Origin: Flexivirga meconopsidis
Lineage (GTDB): Bacteria > Actinomycetota > Actinomycetes > Actinomycetales > Dermatophilaceae
Reading direction: 5' to 3'
DNA: 64,000 bases
Assembly: GCF_026162425.1 (NCBI RefSeq)
Contig: NZ_JAOBQJ010000006.1
Span: forward strand, 171,186-235,185
This document shows positions 9,519-18,954 of the stretch, piece after piece. Every line of letters begins with the position of its first letter. The stretch's first letter is position 1. Made by a program: the position numbers and the translations under genes. The notes beneath the pieces are model-generated. The model did not search any database. It saw only the letters and a list, made by a program, of their open reading frames with translations, and had not been told where the DNA came from.

Positions 9519-10916
9519 TTAGGTCACGATGACGCTGAGCAGCATCACGAAGCCGAAGCCGACCACCGAGATCACCGTCTCCATCACCGACCAGGACTTG
9601 ATCGTCTGACCGACGGTCAGGCCGAAGTACTCCTTCACCAGCCAGAAGCCGGCGTCGTTGACGTGGCTGAAGAACAGCGAGCCGCACCCGATCGCCAGCA
9701 CCAGCAGGGCAAGGTGCGCCGGGGTGAGCGTCTCGGCCAGCCCGCCGACGATGCCGGCTGCGGTGACCGTGGCAACCGTGGCCGAGCCGGTGGCCAGCCG
9801 GATGCCGACGGCGACCAGCCAGCCGAGCAGCAGCACCGAGATGTTGGCGTCCTTGGCCCAGTCGGCGATCACATTGCCGACGCCGGCGTCGACCAGCAGC
9901 TGCTTGAATCCGCCACCCGCCGCGACGATCAGCATGATGCCGGCGATCCCGGGCAGGCCGCCGCCGAGCGAGTCGCTGGTCTGCTTGCGAGTCATTCCGG
10001 TGCCGAGGCCGAGCACGAAGTAGGCCACGACGACGGCGATCAGCAGCGCGACCGACGGCGTGCCGAGCACGTCGAGGATCTTTCGGGCGACGTTGTCCTC
10101 CGACGCCCACAGGTTGACGATCGCGGCCGGGAGCATGAGTACGACGGGCAGCAGCACCACGATCACGGCCTGGGCGAACGGCGGCAGCTTGCGCTCCGGC
10201 GCCGCCTCGGGCACCGGACCCGAGACACCGTCTCCCGCGGCGGGCGCGTGCAGCGGCACCCACCGGGTGACGAACCGGCCGAGTAGCGGCCCGGCGATCA
10301 CCAGGGTCGGGATCGCCACGATCAGCCCGAAGATCAGCGTGCGTCCCTGGTCGGCGTGCAGGCTGGCGATCGCGGTCTCCGGGCCTGGGTGCGGCGGCAC
10401 CAGACCGTGCAGGATCGACAGACCCGCGAGCGCGGGTATGCCCACCCGCATCAGCGGCTGGCCAGTGCGTCGAGCGACCAGGATGACGATCGGCACCAGG
10501 ATGACGACGCCGATCTCGAAGAACATCGGCAACCCGATGATGGCCGCGATCAGCGCCATACCCCAGGGCAGCGCGGAGCCGGAGAATCGGTCGGTGATGG
10601 TCGCCACCACGCGATCGGCGCCGCCGGAGTCGGCCAGGATCTGGCCGAGCATCGCGCCGAGCGCGATCAGCAGGCCGACCGACCCTGACGTGCTGCCGAA
10701 ACCGGTGGTGAAGCTGGTGATCGCGTCCTCGCCCGGCACCCAGGCGACCAACGCCAGGGCTGCCGAGCCGAGCAGCAGCGCCAGGAAGGGATGCAGCTTG
10801 GCGACGGTGATCAACACCACCACCACACCAATGCCGACGAGTGCGGCGACAAGGAGCTGGCCGTTACCGGCGTTCGAGATGGGGGGCGCCGGATCGGCGC
10901 TCAGCAGTGCGTGCAC
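9519..10916 (-). CDS. GntP-family gluconate/organic acid permease
   Basis: 465 aa, GTG start. Membrane protein with about 12-14 predicted helices. The GntP signature is visible: LHPFLALLLGS, SVGLLIALGAMLGQILADSGGADRV, EIGVVILVPIV, HGLVPPHPGPETAI, IRLATGSATVATVTAAGI and HVNDAGFWLVKEYFGL. Proton-coupled uptake of gluconate or a related sugar acid is the family function. No gluconate kinase or regulator is beside it, so the substrate is not settled. Confidence 0.92.
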   Translation of the reverse strand: MHALLSADPAPPISNAGNGQLLVAALVGIGVVVVLITVAKLHPFLALLLGSAALALVAWVPGEDAITSFTTGFGSTSGSVGLLIALGAMLGQILADSGGADRVVATITDRFSGSALPWGMALIAAIIGLPMFFEIGVVILVPIVILVARRTGQPLMRVGIPALAGLSILHGLVPPHPGPETAIASLHADQGRTLIFGLIVAIPTLVIAGPLLGRFVTRWVPLHAPAAGDGVSGPVPEAAPERKLPPFAQAVIVVLLPVVLMLPAAIVNLWASEDNVARKILDVLGTPSVALLIAVVVAYFVLGLGTGMTRKQTSDSLGGGLPGIAGIMLIVAAGGGFKQLLVDAGVGNVIADWAKDANISVLLLGWLVAVGIRLATGSATVATVTAAGIVGGLAETLTPAHLALLVLAIGCGSLFFSHVNDAGFWLVKEYFGLTVGQTIKSWSVMETVISVVGFGFVMLLSVIVT

Positions 10917-10938
10917 CGGTCAAACCTACTGCCACGCA

Positions 10939-10971
10939 AAGAGATCCGGTGGCATGGCCACCGGATCTCTT
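10939..10971. terminator. Strong hairpin terminator after the transglycosylase-like gene
   Basis: A 15-bp perfect stem (10939-10953 with 10957-10971, AAGAGATCCGGTGGC) and a 3-nt loop. Read on the minus strand it follows the stop of the 10996-11868 gene and ends in CTCTTTGCG. It separates that gene from gntP. Confidence 0.85.
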
Positions 10972-10995
10972 CGCGTCGTGCGGTGCAGCGACCGA

Positions 10996-11868
10996 TCAGT
11001 ACCAGCCGGTCGCCTGTGAGTGACCCCAGGCCCCGCAGGGCGAGCCGTAGGTGGCGCTGATGTAGCCCAGACCCCACCGGATCTGGGTGGCGGGGTTGGT
11101 GCGCCAGTCGGCGCCGGCGCTCGCCATCTTGCCGGCCGGCAGCGACTGCGGGATCCCATAGGCGCCGGACGACGGGTTGGTCGCGCCGACACGCCAGCCT
11201 GACTCGCGGTTCCAGAGGCTGACCAGGCACCCCATCTGGTCCTGACCCCAGCCGTATGACGAGAGCATCGACGACGCGATGGTCTGCGGGCTGCCGGAGT
11301 AGGTCGGCGTGCTCGGAGCAGTGGCCGGCGCCTTGGTCGGCGCGGTCGGGCGCTGCGCGTCGCGCGATGTCGAGGGCCCGGCACTCGTGCGCTGGGCGGC
11401 CGCCGCGTCGGCGGCCTTCTTGGCGTCGGCGGCCTTCTTGGCGTCCGCGGCCTTCTTGGCGTCCGCGGCCTTCTTGGCGTCCGCGGCCTTCTTGCGAGCG
11501 GCGGAGGCTCCGGAATCGGCCTGGCTGCGCAGCTTGGTCGCCTTGCTGGCGCGACTGGCGACGGCCGCACGGGCCTTCGCGTCCGCCGCGGCACGGGCCT
11601 TGACTGCCTGCTGCGCGGCGGCCGTCTGTGCCTGTGCATCGGCGACCAGGCCGGAGTCGGCAGCCTGCACTGCACCCGCCCCGCTGACCTTGGCCCCCAG
11701 CTGCAGATCTGCCTGCGCCGGACCGGCGACGTTGGCGGTGGCCGACGCGTAGGTCGCTGCCGAGACCGACACCGCGGAGATCGCGGCGGTCGCGGCTACC
11801 GCCGGACGGCGCAGGGCGCGGATGCCGGTATCGCGACGGGCACGGTGACGTCCGACGGGACGAGACAT
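10996..11868 (-). CDS. secreted transglycosylase-like cell-wall protein with Lys-Ala repeats
   Basis: 290 aa from ATG 11866-11868; the frame is open further upstream but the signal peptide starts here. Order: basic N-terminus MSRPVGRHRARRDTGIRALR, signal-peptide core VAATAAISAVSVSAATYASA, an Ala-rich linker, five KKAADA repeats near 125-155 likely forming a charged helix, a Ser/Thr-rich stretch, and a C-terminal SLT/lysozyme-like domain of about 80 residues (CLVSLWNRESGWRVGATN, GAYGIPQSLPAGKMA, WGLGYISATYGSPCGAWGH). The Glu in WNRESGW is the probable catalytic acid. It probably remodels peptidoglycan outside the cell. Confidence 0.88.
   Translation of the reverse strand: MSRPVGRHRARRDTGIRALRRPAVAATAAISAVSVSAATYASATANVAGPAQADLQLGAKVSGAGAVQAADSGLVADAQAQTAAAQQAVKARAAADAKARAAVASRASKATKLRSQADSGASAARKKAADAKKAADAKKAADAKKAADAKKAADAAAAQRTSAGPSTSRDAQRPTAPTKAPATAPSTPTYSGSPQTIASSMLSSYGWGQDQMGCLVSLWNRESGWRVGATNPSSGAYGIPQSLPAGKMASAGADWRTNPATQIRWGLGYISATYGSPCGAWGHSQATGWY
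11410..11493. repeat. 18-bp tandem repeat inside the transglycosylase-like gene
   Basis: Four full copies and one partial copy of GCGGCCTTCTTGGCGTCC (minor variant in the first) encode KKAADA on the minus strand. Copy number in such near-perfect repeats can change by slippage in steps of six residues, altering linker length without breaking the frame. Confidence 0.9.
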
Positions 11869-12114
11869 GGAGCAGCCTTTCGGGGGAAGACATGGATCGA
11901 CGCGCTGCACGAGGGCCGTCAGGCCGCAGGTGACGAGCGCGTCACGGTCACAGCATCTCGTATCGGTCACGGGGCGCTGCGACGGCCCCGCCGTTACCGA
12001 AATGAGACATGTGACACAGCGTGCCCTACAAGCGTCAAGATTCCAAGTCGTCGCGACGAATTGGCCGGTTTCCTATGGCGTGTTCCGGCGTGTCTCTGCG
12101 CGTCCCGGACCGAG

Positions 12115-12154
12115 CTCGGGCTCTGGCGAGGTGTCGTCCTCGCCAGAGCCCGAG
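12115..12154. terminator. 17-bp perfect hairpin downstream of phoH
   Basis: CTCGGGCTCTGGCGAGG (12115-12131) pairs fully with 12138-12154 around a 6-nt loop. It follows the leftward phoH gene and precedes the leader of the next gene. There is no T-tract, as is common in high-G+C actinobacteria. The remaining 11869-12114 is AT-richer leader and promoter DNA of the transglycosylase-like gene with no gene visible. Confidence 0.8.
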
Positions 12155-12175
12155 TTGCCTTCGCCGCCCGGAGAC

Positions 12176-13522
12176 CTATGCGTCGGGCGCCTCGAGCAGG
12201 TCGGTGACCAGGGCCGCGATCGGGCTGCGCTCGCTGCGGTGCAGCGTGACGTGACCGAAGAGCGGGTGACCCTTCAGCTTTTCGATCACCGCGGCGACAC
12301 CGTCGTGCCGGCCGACCCGCAGGTTGTCGCGCTGCGCCACGTCATGGGTGAGTACGACGCGGGAGTTCTGGCCGATGCGGGACAGCACGGTGAGCAGGAC
12401 GTTGCGCTCCAGCGACTGCGCCTCGTCGACGATCACGAACGCGTCGTGCAGGGAGCGGCCGCGGATGTGGGTTAGTGGAAGCACCTCCAGCAGTTCCCGG
12501 TCGACGACCTCCTCCATCACCTCACGCGAAACCAGCGCCCCGAGTGTGTCGAACACGGCCTGCGCCCACGGCCCCATTTTCTCGTTCTCGGTCCCGGGCA
12601 GGTAGCCCAGCTCCTGACCACCCACGGCATACAACGGCCGGAAGACGATCACCTTGCGGTGCTGACGCCGCTCCATCACGGCCTCCAGGCCGGCGCACAT
12701 GGCGAGCGCCGACTTGCCGGTGCCGGCGCGGCCGCCGAGGCTGATGATGCCGACGTCGGGGTCGAGCAGCATGTCGAGTGCGATCCGTTGCTCCGCCGAC
12801 CGGCCGTGCAGCCCGAACGCGTCGCGATCCCCGCGCACCAGCCGCACCGACTTGTCCGGCACCACGCGACCGAGCGCGCTCCCGTTGGGACCGAGGAGGA
12901 CGACTCCGGTGTTGCACGGCAGCTCCGCGGCCTCGGGAAGCTCGAGGCGTCCCTCGTCGAAGAGGCTGTCGAGTTGGTTGGTGGCGACATACAGCTCGGT
13001 GATGCCGGTCCACCCGGAGTCGATGGCCAGCTCGGCGCGGTACTCCTCGGCGTTGAGCCCCACGGCGGACGCCTTGACCCGCATCGGCAGGTCCTTGCTG
13101 ACGACCGTCACCTCACTGCCCTCGTTGGCGAGGTTGCGTGCGACGGCCAGGATCCGCGTGTCGTTGTCCCCCAACCGGAAGCCGGCGGGCAGCGACTGCG
13201 GGTCGGTGTGGTTCAGCTCGACCCGCAGAGTCCCTTCGTCACCGACCGGCACCGGCGCGTCGAGCCTGCCGTGCGTCACCCGCAGGTCATCCAGCAGCCG
13301 CAGAGCGCTGCGTGCGAAGTAGCCCAACTCAGGATGGTGCCGTTTGGCCTCCAACTCGGTGACCACGACCACCGGCAGCACCACCTCGTGCTCGGCAAAG
13401 CGGGTCATTGCGCGCGGATCGGACAACAGCACCGACGTGTCGAGCACGTAGGTGCGCGGCTTGGCATTGGCGCGCGAGCGGGTGGACGACGTCGAACCGG
13501 AGGGCTGGGAGCTGCTGGCCAT
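12176..13522 (-). CDS. PIN-PhoH protein (PhoH2-type RNase/ATPase)
   Basis: 448 aa. An N-terminal low-complexity Ser/Thr leader is followed by a PIN nuclease domain ([44 protein letters not shown]) and a C-terminal PhoH ATPase domain ([16 protein letters not shown] as Walker A, GFLP-like [45 protein letters not shown] as Walker B). PIN-PhoH fusions are sequence-specific RNA unwinding and cleaving enzymes, stand-alone or with a small antitoxin; no upstream antitoxin is seen here. GAGGAG precedes the ATG by a good distance. Confidence 0.93.
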   Translation of the reverse strand: MASSSQPSGSTSSTRSRANAKPRTYVLDTSVLLSDPRAMTRFAEHEVVLPVVVVTELEAKRHHPELGYFARSALRLLDDLRVTHGRLDAPVPVGDEGTLRVELNHTDPQSLPAGFRLGDNDTRILAVARNLANEGSEVTVVSKDLPMRVKASAVGLNAEEYRAELAIDSGWTGITELYVATNQLDSLFDEGRLELPEAAELPCNTGVVLLGPNGSALGRVVPDKSVRLVRGDRDAFGLHGRSAEQRIALDMLLDPDVGIISLGGRAGTGKSALAMCAGLEAVMERRQHRKVIVFRPLYAVGGQELGYLPGTENEKMGPWAQAVFDTLGALVSREVMEEVVDRELLEVLPLTHIRGRSLHDAFVIVDEAQSLERNVLLTVLSRIGQNSRVVLTHDVAQRDNLRVGRHDGVAAVIEKLKGHPLFGHVTLHRSERSPIAALVTDLLEAPDA

Positions 13523-13872
13523 ATCGATCTCCTCGTCACGGGGCGCGTCGCGCCGCGTGACCTACTCTCGGACGAGGTGCCGGGACCGGGCCCCTTCGCG
13601 GAGGAGCCGGTGCCGGCCCTCCTTCCGGAGCAAAGATCGCTCCATGTGGTGGGCCTCCCGAACACGTCGCGTCGGTCGCGGCGTGTCACGGCCGACATTA
13701 CGACGGGCCAGCGCCGGTATGACGCACCTCGACGCGCGACGCGCCGAGGGTTGATCCGGCGTTCGTCGTCCGTTCAGACTCGCTGACAACACCCACCACA
13801 ACAGTCACTCTCGCAACTCGCGGGCGGCAATTGAGTTGCTCCGGCAAGCAACCCACTGGTGGGCTGCATCCC
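13523..13872. other. Divergent intergenic region phoH / S66 peptidase
   Basis: 350 nt between two diverging genes. I see the phoH ribosome binding site (complement near 13529-13536) and moderately AT-rich stretches near 13785-13850 that could hold the rightward promoter, but no gene, repeat or clear operator. Confidence 0.6.
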
Positions 13873-14913
13873 GTGATCACCCCCGCGCTCCCGCCGCCCG
13901 TCCGCCCCGGAGATCGGGTCGCCGTGCTATCCCCGAGCTGGGCGGCTCCGGCACACTTCCCCGCCATACACGAGCGGGCGCTGCGGCGGCTGCGTGAGGA
14001 CTTCGAAGTGGAGCCGGTCGAGTATCCGACGACTCGTGCCGCGGGCACCCCGCAGCAGCGGGCCGCCGATCTGCACGCAGCCTTCGCCGATCCCGACATC
14101 GCGGCGATCATCGCGACCATCGGCGGGGACGATCAGATCACCGTGCTGCCGCACCTGCACGCCGACGTCATCCGGGCCAACCCGAAGCGCTTCCTCGGCT
14201 ACAGCGACAACACCAATCTGCTCAATTACCTGTGGTACCACGGGATTCCGGGGATCTACGGCGGTTCGACGCAGGTGCACCTCGGACCCGTGCCGGACGC
14301 CATACATCTGGAGTCCCTGCGAGCGGCGCTGTATGGCGGGGACGTCACGCTCCACCAACCGGCCCGCACCCGCGACTACGGCTATCGGTGGGACGACCCG
14401 CGCGCCCTGACCGAGCCGGCGCCGGACGGACCGGCCGAACCGTGGAGCTGGAGCGGCCCGGCCCGCTCGGTCACTGCGCCGACCTGGGGCGGGTGCCTGG
14501 AGATCGTCGGCTGGACGTTGGCCGCAAACCGCTTCATGCACCCCGCCGAGATGTATGACGGTGCGATCCTGCTGATCGAGGCTCACGAGGAGCCGAAGAC
14601 GCCGACCGAGAACTACTGGCTCCTGCGAAACCTCGGCGAGCGGGGTCTGATCTCGGCGGCGGCCGCCCTGGTCTGGGCCAGGCCGCCGGTGGGCGATCAC
14701 GAGCATCCCGTCACGGCGGATGCGGCGAGCGCCATACGCACCGAGCAACGAGGTGCGGTGCTGCGCGCGGTCGCCGAGTACAACCCGCAGTTGGTTGTCG
14801 CCCTGGACGTCGACTTCGGCCACACCTCACCCCAATGGCTGATGCCGTATGGCGGCATGGTCACCCTCGACGGCGAAAACCGCACAATCGCAGCACATTT
14901 CGGCAGTGCGTGA
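13873..14913 (+). CDS. S66-family peptidase (LD-carboxypeptidase / MccF-like)
   Basis: 346 aa from GTG 13873; upstream in-frame codons carry no homology. It has VRPGDRVAVLSPSW at the start, the nucleophile motif GYSDNTNL (family GxSDxT) near residue 112, IYGG shortly after, and late WGGCLEIVGWTL and LIEAHEEPKTPTENYW with the catalytic Glu; the His is expected in the C-terminal part. S66 enzymes either trim muropeptide tetrapeptides (LdcA) or hydrolyse acyl-sulfamoyl adenylates such as microcin C (MccF). The length and motifs fit the MccF-like branch as well as LdcA. Confidence 0.88.
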   Translation: MITPALPPPVRPGDRVAVLSPSWAAPAHFPAIHERALRRLREDFEVEPVEYPTTRAAGTPQQRAADLHAAFADPDIAAIIATIGGDDQITVLPHLHADVIRANPKRFLGYSDNTNLLNYLWYHGIPGIYGGSTQVHLGPVPDAIHLESLRAALYGGDVTLHQPARTRDYGYRWDDPRALTEPAPDGPAEPWSWSGPARSVTAPTWGGCLEIVGWTLAANRFMHPAEMYDGAILLIEAHEEPKTPTENYWLLRNLGERGLISAAAALVWARPPVGDHEHPVTADAASAIRTEQRGAVLRAVAEYNPQLVVALDVDFGHTSPQWLMPYGGMVTLDGENRTIAAHFGSA

Positions 14914-14952
14914 CGCACACGAGGTGCTGCGCCGGTGATAACTTGCCGAGCT

Positions 14953-15816
14953 ATGAGTTACAACACCCCGGCACAGACCGCCAAGGCAGCGGTCGAGTCC
15001 GGCGTCGCGAAGGCGAACCTGCCCATCGGATCGATGGCGGTCGGCGGCTTCCTCGCCGGTGCATACATCGCCTTCGGCGGCCTGCTCGCCATCGTCGGCT
15101 CCGCCGGCCTCGACCCCAAGACGTGGGGCGGCCTCACCACTCTCGTCACCGGCCTGGTCTTCAGCCTCGGCCTGATCCTGGTCGTCATCGGCGGCGCCGA
15201 GTTGCTGACCGGCAACATGATGCTGTTGCCCCTTGCCCTGCTCGAACGCCGCATCACCGTCACCCAGTTGCTGGTCAACTGGGGCGTGCTCTTCGTGGCC
15301 AACCTGGCCGGCTCGCTGTTCGTCGCCTACGTGCTGGCCTACAAGACCGGCGTGATCGGCGACGCGCTGGCGAAGGCCGGCAGCCCGGCCGCGATGGATC
15401 ACACCCGGCTGGTCGGCATCGTCACCGGCAAGGGCATCACCGAGACCAACCTGCAGGTCTTCCTGCGAGCCATCGGCTGTAACTGGCTGGTCTGCCTCGG
15501 TGTCTGGCTCGCGCTTGCGGCGCACGACGTCGTCGGCAAGATTGCCGGCATCATCTTCCCGATCACCGCGTTCGTGGCGCTCGGCTTCGATCACGTTGTG
15601 GCCAACATGTTCTTCCTGCCGCTCGGCATGTTCGTCGACTCCCCCGGGCTGACCTGGGCTGACGTCATCCGGAACATCATCTTCGCGTTCCTCGGAAACG
15701 CCGTGGGCGCAGGCGTATTCGTCTCCTGCGCCTACTGGTACACCTACCTGCGACCGCGCCCCGATCCGGTCGTGCAGGCTCCCGGGGCGAGCGAGGCGAT
15801 GGAGGCGAAGGACTGA
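14953..15816 (+). CDS. formate/nitrite transporter (FNT) family channel
   Basis: 287 aa from ATG 14953. Six membrane segments are visible. FNT family motifs: GGFLAGAYIAFGGLLAIV, GAELLTGNMM in the second half-helix region, AIGCNWLVCLGVWLALAA, and GFDHVVANMFFLPLGMF. FNT proteins are pentameric channels for formate, nitrite, lactate or hydrosulfide; the substrate is not readable. No nitrite reductase or formate enzyme is next to it. It converges with uppS. Confidence 0.93.
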   Translation: MSYNTPAQTAKAAVESGVAKANLPIGSMAVGGFLAGAYIAFGGLLAIVGSAGLDPKTWGGLTTLVTGLVFSLGLILVVIGGAELLTGNMMLLPLALLERRITVTQLLVNWGVLFVANLAGSLFVAYVLAYKTGVIGDALAKAGSPAAMDHTRLVGIVTGKGITETNLQVFLRAIGCNWLVCLGVWLALAAHDVVGKIAGIIFPITAFVALGFDHVVANMFFLPLGMFVDSPGLTWADVIRNIIFAFLGNAVGAGVFVSCAYWYTYLRPRPDPVVQAPGASEAMEAKD

Positions 15817-15823
15817 ACGCGGG

Positions 15824-16585
15824 CTACTTGCCGAGGCGGCGGTCGCGGACCGCATATGCGCGCAGGGCACGCAGGAAGTCGACCCGCCGGAAGTCGGGCC
15901 AGTAGGCCTCGCAGAAGTAGAACTCCGAGTGCGCGCTCTGCCACAGCAGGAATCCGCCGAGCCGTTGTTCGCCGGAGGTGCGGATCACCAGGTCCGGGTC
16001 CGGCTGCCCCTTGGTGTAGAGGTGGTCGGCGATGTGCTCGACGTCCAGCACCTCGGCGAGCTCCTCGATCGACGTGCCGCGGGCGGCGTGCTCCTGCAGC
16101 ATCGAACGGACCGCGTCAGCGATCTCGCGGCGCCCGCCATACCCGACCGCGATGTTGACGATCATCCCGTCGACACCGGCCGTCGAGTCCGCCGCCTCCT
16201 TGAGCACCCGGGCTGTCTGGGCCGGCAACAGGTCGAGGGCCCCGACCGGATGCAGTCGCCAACGACCTTCTGCCGCAAGCCCTTTCACCGCGTCCTCGAT
16301 GATGCCGAGCAGGGGTGTCAGCTCGCGCGCGGAGCGGTTGAGGTTGTCGGTCGACAGCAGCCACAGCGTGACCACCTCGACGCCGGCCTCCTCGCACCAA
16401 CCGAGCAGCGGCTTGATGTTGTCCGCGCCGGCCTGGTGTCCGTCCTCGGTCGCCGCGCCCCGGCGCTTGGCCCACCGCCGGTTGCCGTCCAACATGACGC
16501 CGACGTGTCGCGGGAGGTTCTGCTCGGGCAGTGAACGCCGAACGTGCCGTTCGTAGGCGCTGTAGAGCAGATCGCTCACCCGCAT
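15824..16585 (-). CDS. uppS: isoprenyl transferase (cis-prenyl diphosphate synthase)
   Basis: 253 aa. Z-prenyltransferase that lengthens farnesyl diphosphate to the polyprenyl lipid carrier for cell-wall synthesis. GVMLDGNRRWAKRRG (catalytic Asp33) is near the N-terminus, with LWLLSTDNLNRSARE, NIAVGYGGRREIADAVR and PDLVIRTSGEQRLGGFLLWQSAHSEFYF further on, all diagnostic. It lies divergent from the hemolysin III gene. Actinobacteria often have two paralogues with different chain lengths; which one this is cannot be told. Confidence 0.95.
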   Translation of the reverse strand: MRVSDLLYSAYERHVRRSLPEQNLPRHVGVMLDGNRRWAKRRGAATEDGHQAGADNIKPLLGWCEEAGVEVVTLWLLSTDNLNRSARELTPLLGIIEDAVKGLAAEGRWRLHPVGALDLLPAQTARVLKEAADSTAGVDGMIVNIAVGYGGRREIADAVRSMLQEHAARGTSIEELAEVLDVEHIADHLYTKGQPDPDLVIRTSGEQRLGGFLLWQSAHSEFYFCEAYWPDFRRVDFLRALRAYAVRDRRLGK

Positions 16586-16699
16586 GGAGCACCCCCGGTC
16601 ACGAGATCCGATGTGTTGGACGAACTCAAGGGTATGCCGAGACGTTCGTCATACTGCGCCAGGATGACAACCTACGCTCGCGTAACTTATTCTGGGGGC

Positions 16700-17407
16700 A
16701 TGATCGAGTCCACCCGCACCGCGGCGCAGCAACTGCAGCACGAGGCCACCGACCTGGTCCGCCTGGTCAAGCCGAAGCTGCGCGGCTGGCTGCACGCCGG
16801 TATGACGCCGCTCGCGGTCGCGGCCGGCATCGTGCTGATCGCGCTCGCGCCGACCGCCCGTGGACGCGTCGGTGCCGCCATCTTCGCAGTCACCGCCGCG
16901 CTGCTGTTCGGCACCTCCGCGGTCTACCACCGCGGACGCTGGAGCCCGCGGGTGCAGGCGGTGCTCAAACGGATGGACCACTCAAACATCTTCCTGATCA
17001 TCGCCGGCACCTACACGCCGTTCGCGCTGACCCTGCTCGACCGTTCGCAGGCGATCACCCTGCTCGCACTGGTCTGGGGCGGCGCCGCGCTCGGCGTGCT
17101 CTTTCGCGTTTTCTGGGTCGGCGCGCCGCGCTGGCTCTACACGCCGGTCTACGTGGCGCTCGGGTGGGTGGCGATCTTCTACTTCGGCCCGATGCTGCGC
17201 TCCGGTGGCCCGGCAGTGGTCACGCTGATCGCGGTCGGCGGCGGGCTCTACACGCTCGGCGCCATCGTCTACGGCACCAAGCGACCCGATCCCTCACCGC
17301 GCTGGTTCGGCTTCCACGAGATCTTCCACTCATTCACGGTGGTCGCCTTCGTGACGCACTACGTCGCGGCATCGATGGCGATCTACGGGCACGCCTCCGC
17401 CGCCTGA
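16700..17407 (+). CDS. hemolysin III / PAQR-family membrane protein
   Basis: 235 aa from ATG 16700; longer in-frame starts overlap the divergent uppS. Seven predicted helices. Zinc-site type motifs of the CREST superfamily are present: SAVYHRG early, KRMDHSNIFLIIAGTYTPF in the middle, and FGFHEIFHSFTVVAFVTHY near the C-terminus. The family name comes from a Bacillus hemolysin; the true role is thought to be membrane or lipid homeostasis. Confidence 0.92.
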   Translation: MIESTRTAAQQLQHEATDLVRLVKPKLRGWLHAGMTPLAVAAGIVLIALAPTARGRVGAAIFAVTAALLFGTSAVYHRGRWSPRVQAVLKRMDHSNIFLIIAGTYTPFALTLLDRSQAITLLALVWGGAALGVLFRVFWVGAPRWLYTPVYVALGWVAIFYFGPMLRSGGPAVVTLIAVGGGLYTLGAIVYGTKRPDPSPRWFGFHEIFHSFTVVAFVTHYVAASMAIYGHASAA

Positions 17408-17409
17408 CG

Positions 17410-17564
17410 CCCACTCCCCCGCCGACAGGCTCACTTATCGCCTACGGGCCCGCCTATCCGGCGCCCCCACTCCCCCGCCGACAGGCTCACTTATCGCCCA
17501 CAGGCTCACTTATCCGGGTCATTCGGGGCCCGAATAAGTGGTCCTCTGGGCGGTAAGTGAGCCG
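17410..17564. repeat. Cluster of direct and inverted GGCTCACTTATCGCC repeats
   Basis: A 33-bp unit starting CCCACTCCCCCGCCGACAGG occurs at 17410-17442 and 17466-17498. The inner GGCTCACTTATC word appears a third time near 17503-17514, and inverted relatives (GGCGGTAAGTGAGCC near 17550-17564 and CGAATAAGTG near 17531) follow. The block separates the converging hemolysin III and 17587-17913 genes and may serve as a transcription barrier. Confidence 0.8.
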
Positions 17565-17586
17565 CTCGGCGTCAGGGCTCGTCGCG

Positions 17587-17913
17587 TCAGAGCTCGTCGC
17601 GAGTCTGCGACGGTGCTTCGTTCGCTTCCTCGGGCGCCTGCTTCGACGCGGGCGTGGGCTCTTGTCCCAATGCCTGTTTCGACGCTGCCTGCGACTCCTG
17701 CTTCGGCTCGTCGGGCAGCCGCAGCTTCTGCACGCTGCGCGCGCGGGTCGCGTCGGCCGAGGCCTGCCGGTCCTCCTCCCGCCAGGTGACGCCGCGCAGG
17801 TGCTTGTTCATGCTCCGGAACAGCAGCCAGCACGCCAGCGCCATCCCGAACAGCACCAGGAACCCCCAGATGCCGGCCGTGTAGAGAACGCTCTCGTTGC
17901 CACCGTCAGACAT
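17587..17913 (-). CDS. small single-pass membrane protein next to mca
   Basis: 108 aa, no family recognised. One hydrophobic helix at about residues 9-32 ([23 protein letters not shown]) is followed by a charged, Gln/Ala/Pro-rich cytoplasmic tail likely to be disordered. The ATG overlaps the 3' end of mca by 8 nt, so the two are co-translated. Small membrane proteins in this position are common in actinobacteria, but no role is established that I know of. Confidence 0.75.
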   Translation of the reverse strand: MSDGGNESVLYTAGIWGFLVLFGMALACWLLFRSMNKHLRGVTWREEDRQASADATRARSVQKLRLPDEPKQESQAASKQALGQEPTPASKQAPEEANEAPSQTRDEL

Positions 17914-18862
17914 GCTCGGCCTCCGTCACTCGCGGCTTGACGTCATCCACCACCGGCGCACCGAGCTGCCCGGTCGCCATCGCATCGGCCTGCGACACAT
18001 CCGCCGGCAGGCCGGCGAACAAGTCGTCCTCGCCCTCGGCGAGCGACACGTAGGACCGCGCCAGGTCGAACTCCTCGGTCGGCCAGATCTCGCCCTGCTC
18101 GGTCGCCGACAACGAGAAGAACGTGCCGTCCGGGTCGATCTGGGTGGCATGCGCAAGCAGCGCCTGCTCGCGCACCGCGAAGTACTTCGCCGACTCGATG
18201 CGGGTGGTGACCCGGCCCTCGGGCCGGTCGTCCCAACGCTTCATCCACTCGGCGTATGGCGACTCCTTACCCGCGGCGAGCAACGCCTCGTGGAAGGCGG
18301 TCATCTTCGCCTTGGAGAAGCCCCGGTCGTAGTAGAGCTTCAACGGCTGCCACGCCTGCCCGGCGTGCGGGAACGCCTCCGGGTTACCGGCGGCCTCGAA
18401 CGCGGCGACCGTCACCACGTGGGTCATGATGTGGTCCGGGTGCGGGTAGCCGCCGTTCTCGTCATACGTGGTGATGACGTGCGGTCGGAACTGCCGGATC
18501 ACCCGCACCAGCGCCTCGGTGGTGATGTCCAGCGGCTCGAGCGCGAAGCAGCCCTCGGGCAGCGGCGGCAGCGGATCTCCTTCCGGCAGACCGGAATCGA
18601 CGAATCCGAGCCAGGTGTGCTCGACGCCGAGGATCTCCTGCGCCTTGGCCATCTCGGCACGACGCACCTGCGGCAGATCACGCTCGATGTCGGCGTTGCC
18701 CTGCAGGCGCGGGTTGAGTATGTCGCCGCGTTCGCCGCCGGTGCAGCTCACCACCATCACCGGGTGACCCTCGGCGACGTAGCGCGCCATCGTCGCCGCA
18801 CCCTTGCTGGACTCGTCGTCCGGGTGGGCATGAACCGCCATCAGACGCAGGCCGTCAGTCAC
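17906..18862 (-). CDS. mca: mycothiol S-conjugate amidase
   Basis: 318 aa from GTG 18860-18862; GAGGAG lies about 10 nt upstream of it, while the alternative TTG at 18871 leaves no room for a ribosome binding site. Zn-dependent LmbE/MshB-like fold: AHPDDESS near residue 12 binds metal, then CTGGERGD, and HPDHIMTH in [12 protein letters not shown]. Mca cleaves mycothiol conjugates of toxins to mercapturic acids for export. ILNPRLQG and [10 protein letters not shown] favour Mca over the deacetylase MshB. It implies a mycothiol-based thiol pool. Confidence 0.93.
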   Translation of the reverse strand: MTDGLRLMAVHAHPDDESSKGAATMARYVAEGHPVMVVSCTGGERGDILNPRLQGNADIERDLPQVRRAEMAKAQEILGVEHTWLGFVDSGLPEGDPLPPLPEGCFALEPLDITTEALVRVIRQFRPHVITTYDENGGYPHPDHIMTHVVTVAAFEAAGNPEAFPHAGQAWQPLKLYYDRGFSKAKMTAFHEALLAAGKESPYAEWMKRWDDRPEGRVTTRIESAKYFAVREQALLAHATQIDPDGTFFSLSATEQGEIWPTEEFDLARSYVSLAEGEDDLFAGLPADVSQADAMATGQLGAPVVDDVKPRVTEAEHV

Positions 18863-18954
18863 TGTCCGCAAACTCCTCGAAAAGATCTCGGGCCGCGGCG
18901 CCCGGTCGGGGGCGGGCCGCAGGCCCTCGGCATCGCCACCTATCCTCTCACCTC

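Noticed and set aside
11869..12114. c-di-AMP (ydaO) riboswitch before the transglycosylase-like gene
   Set aside because: Expected from analogy with Rpf/SLT genes in actinobacteria, but I could not find its conserved core; only a GC-rich hairpin is visible.
12176..13522. PhoH2-PhoAT toxin-antitoxin pair
   Set aside because: PIN-PhoH is present but no small antitoxin frame overlaps its start.
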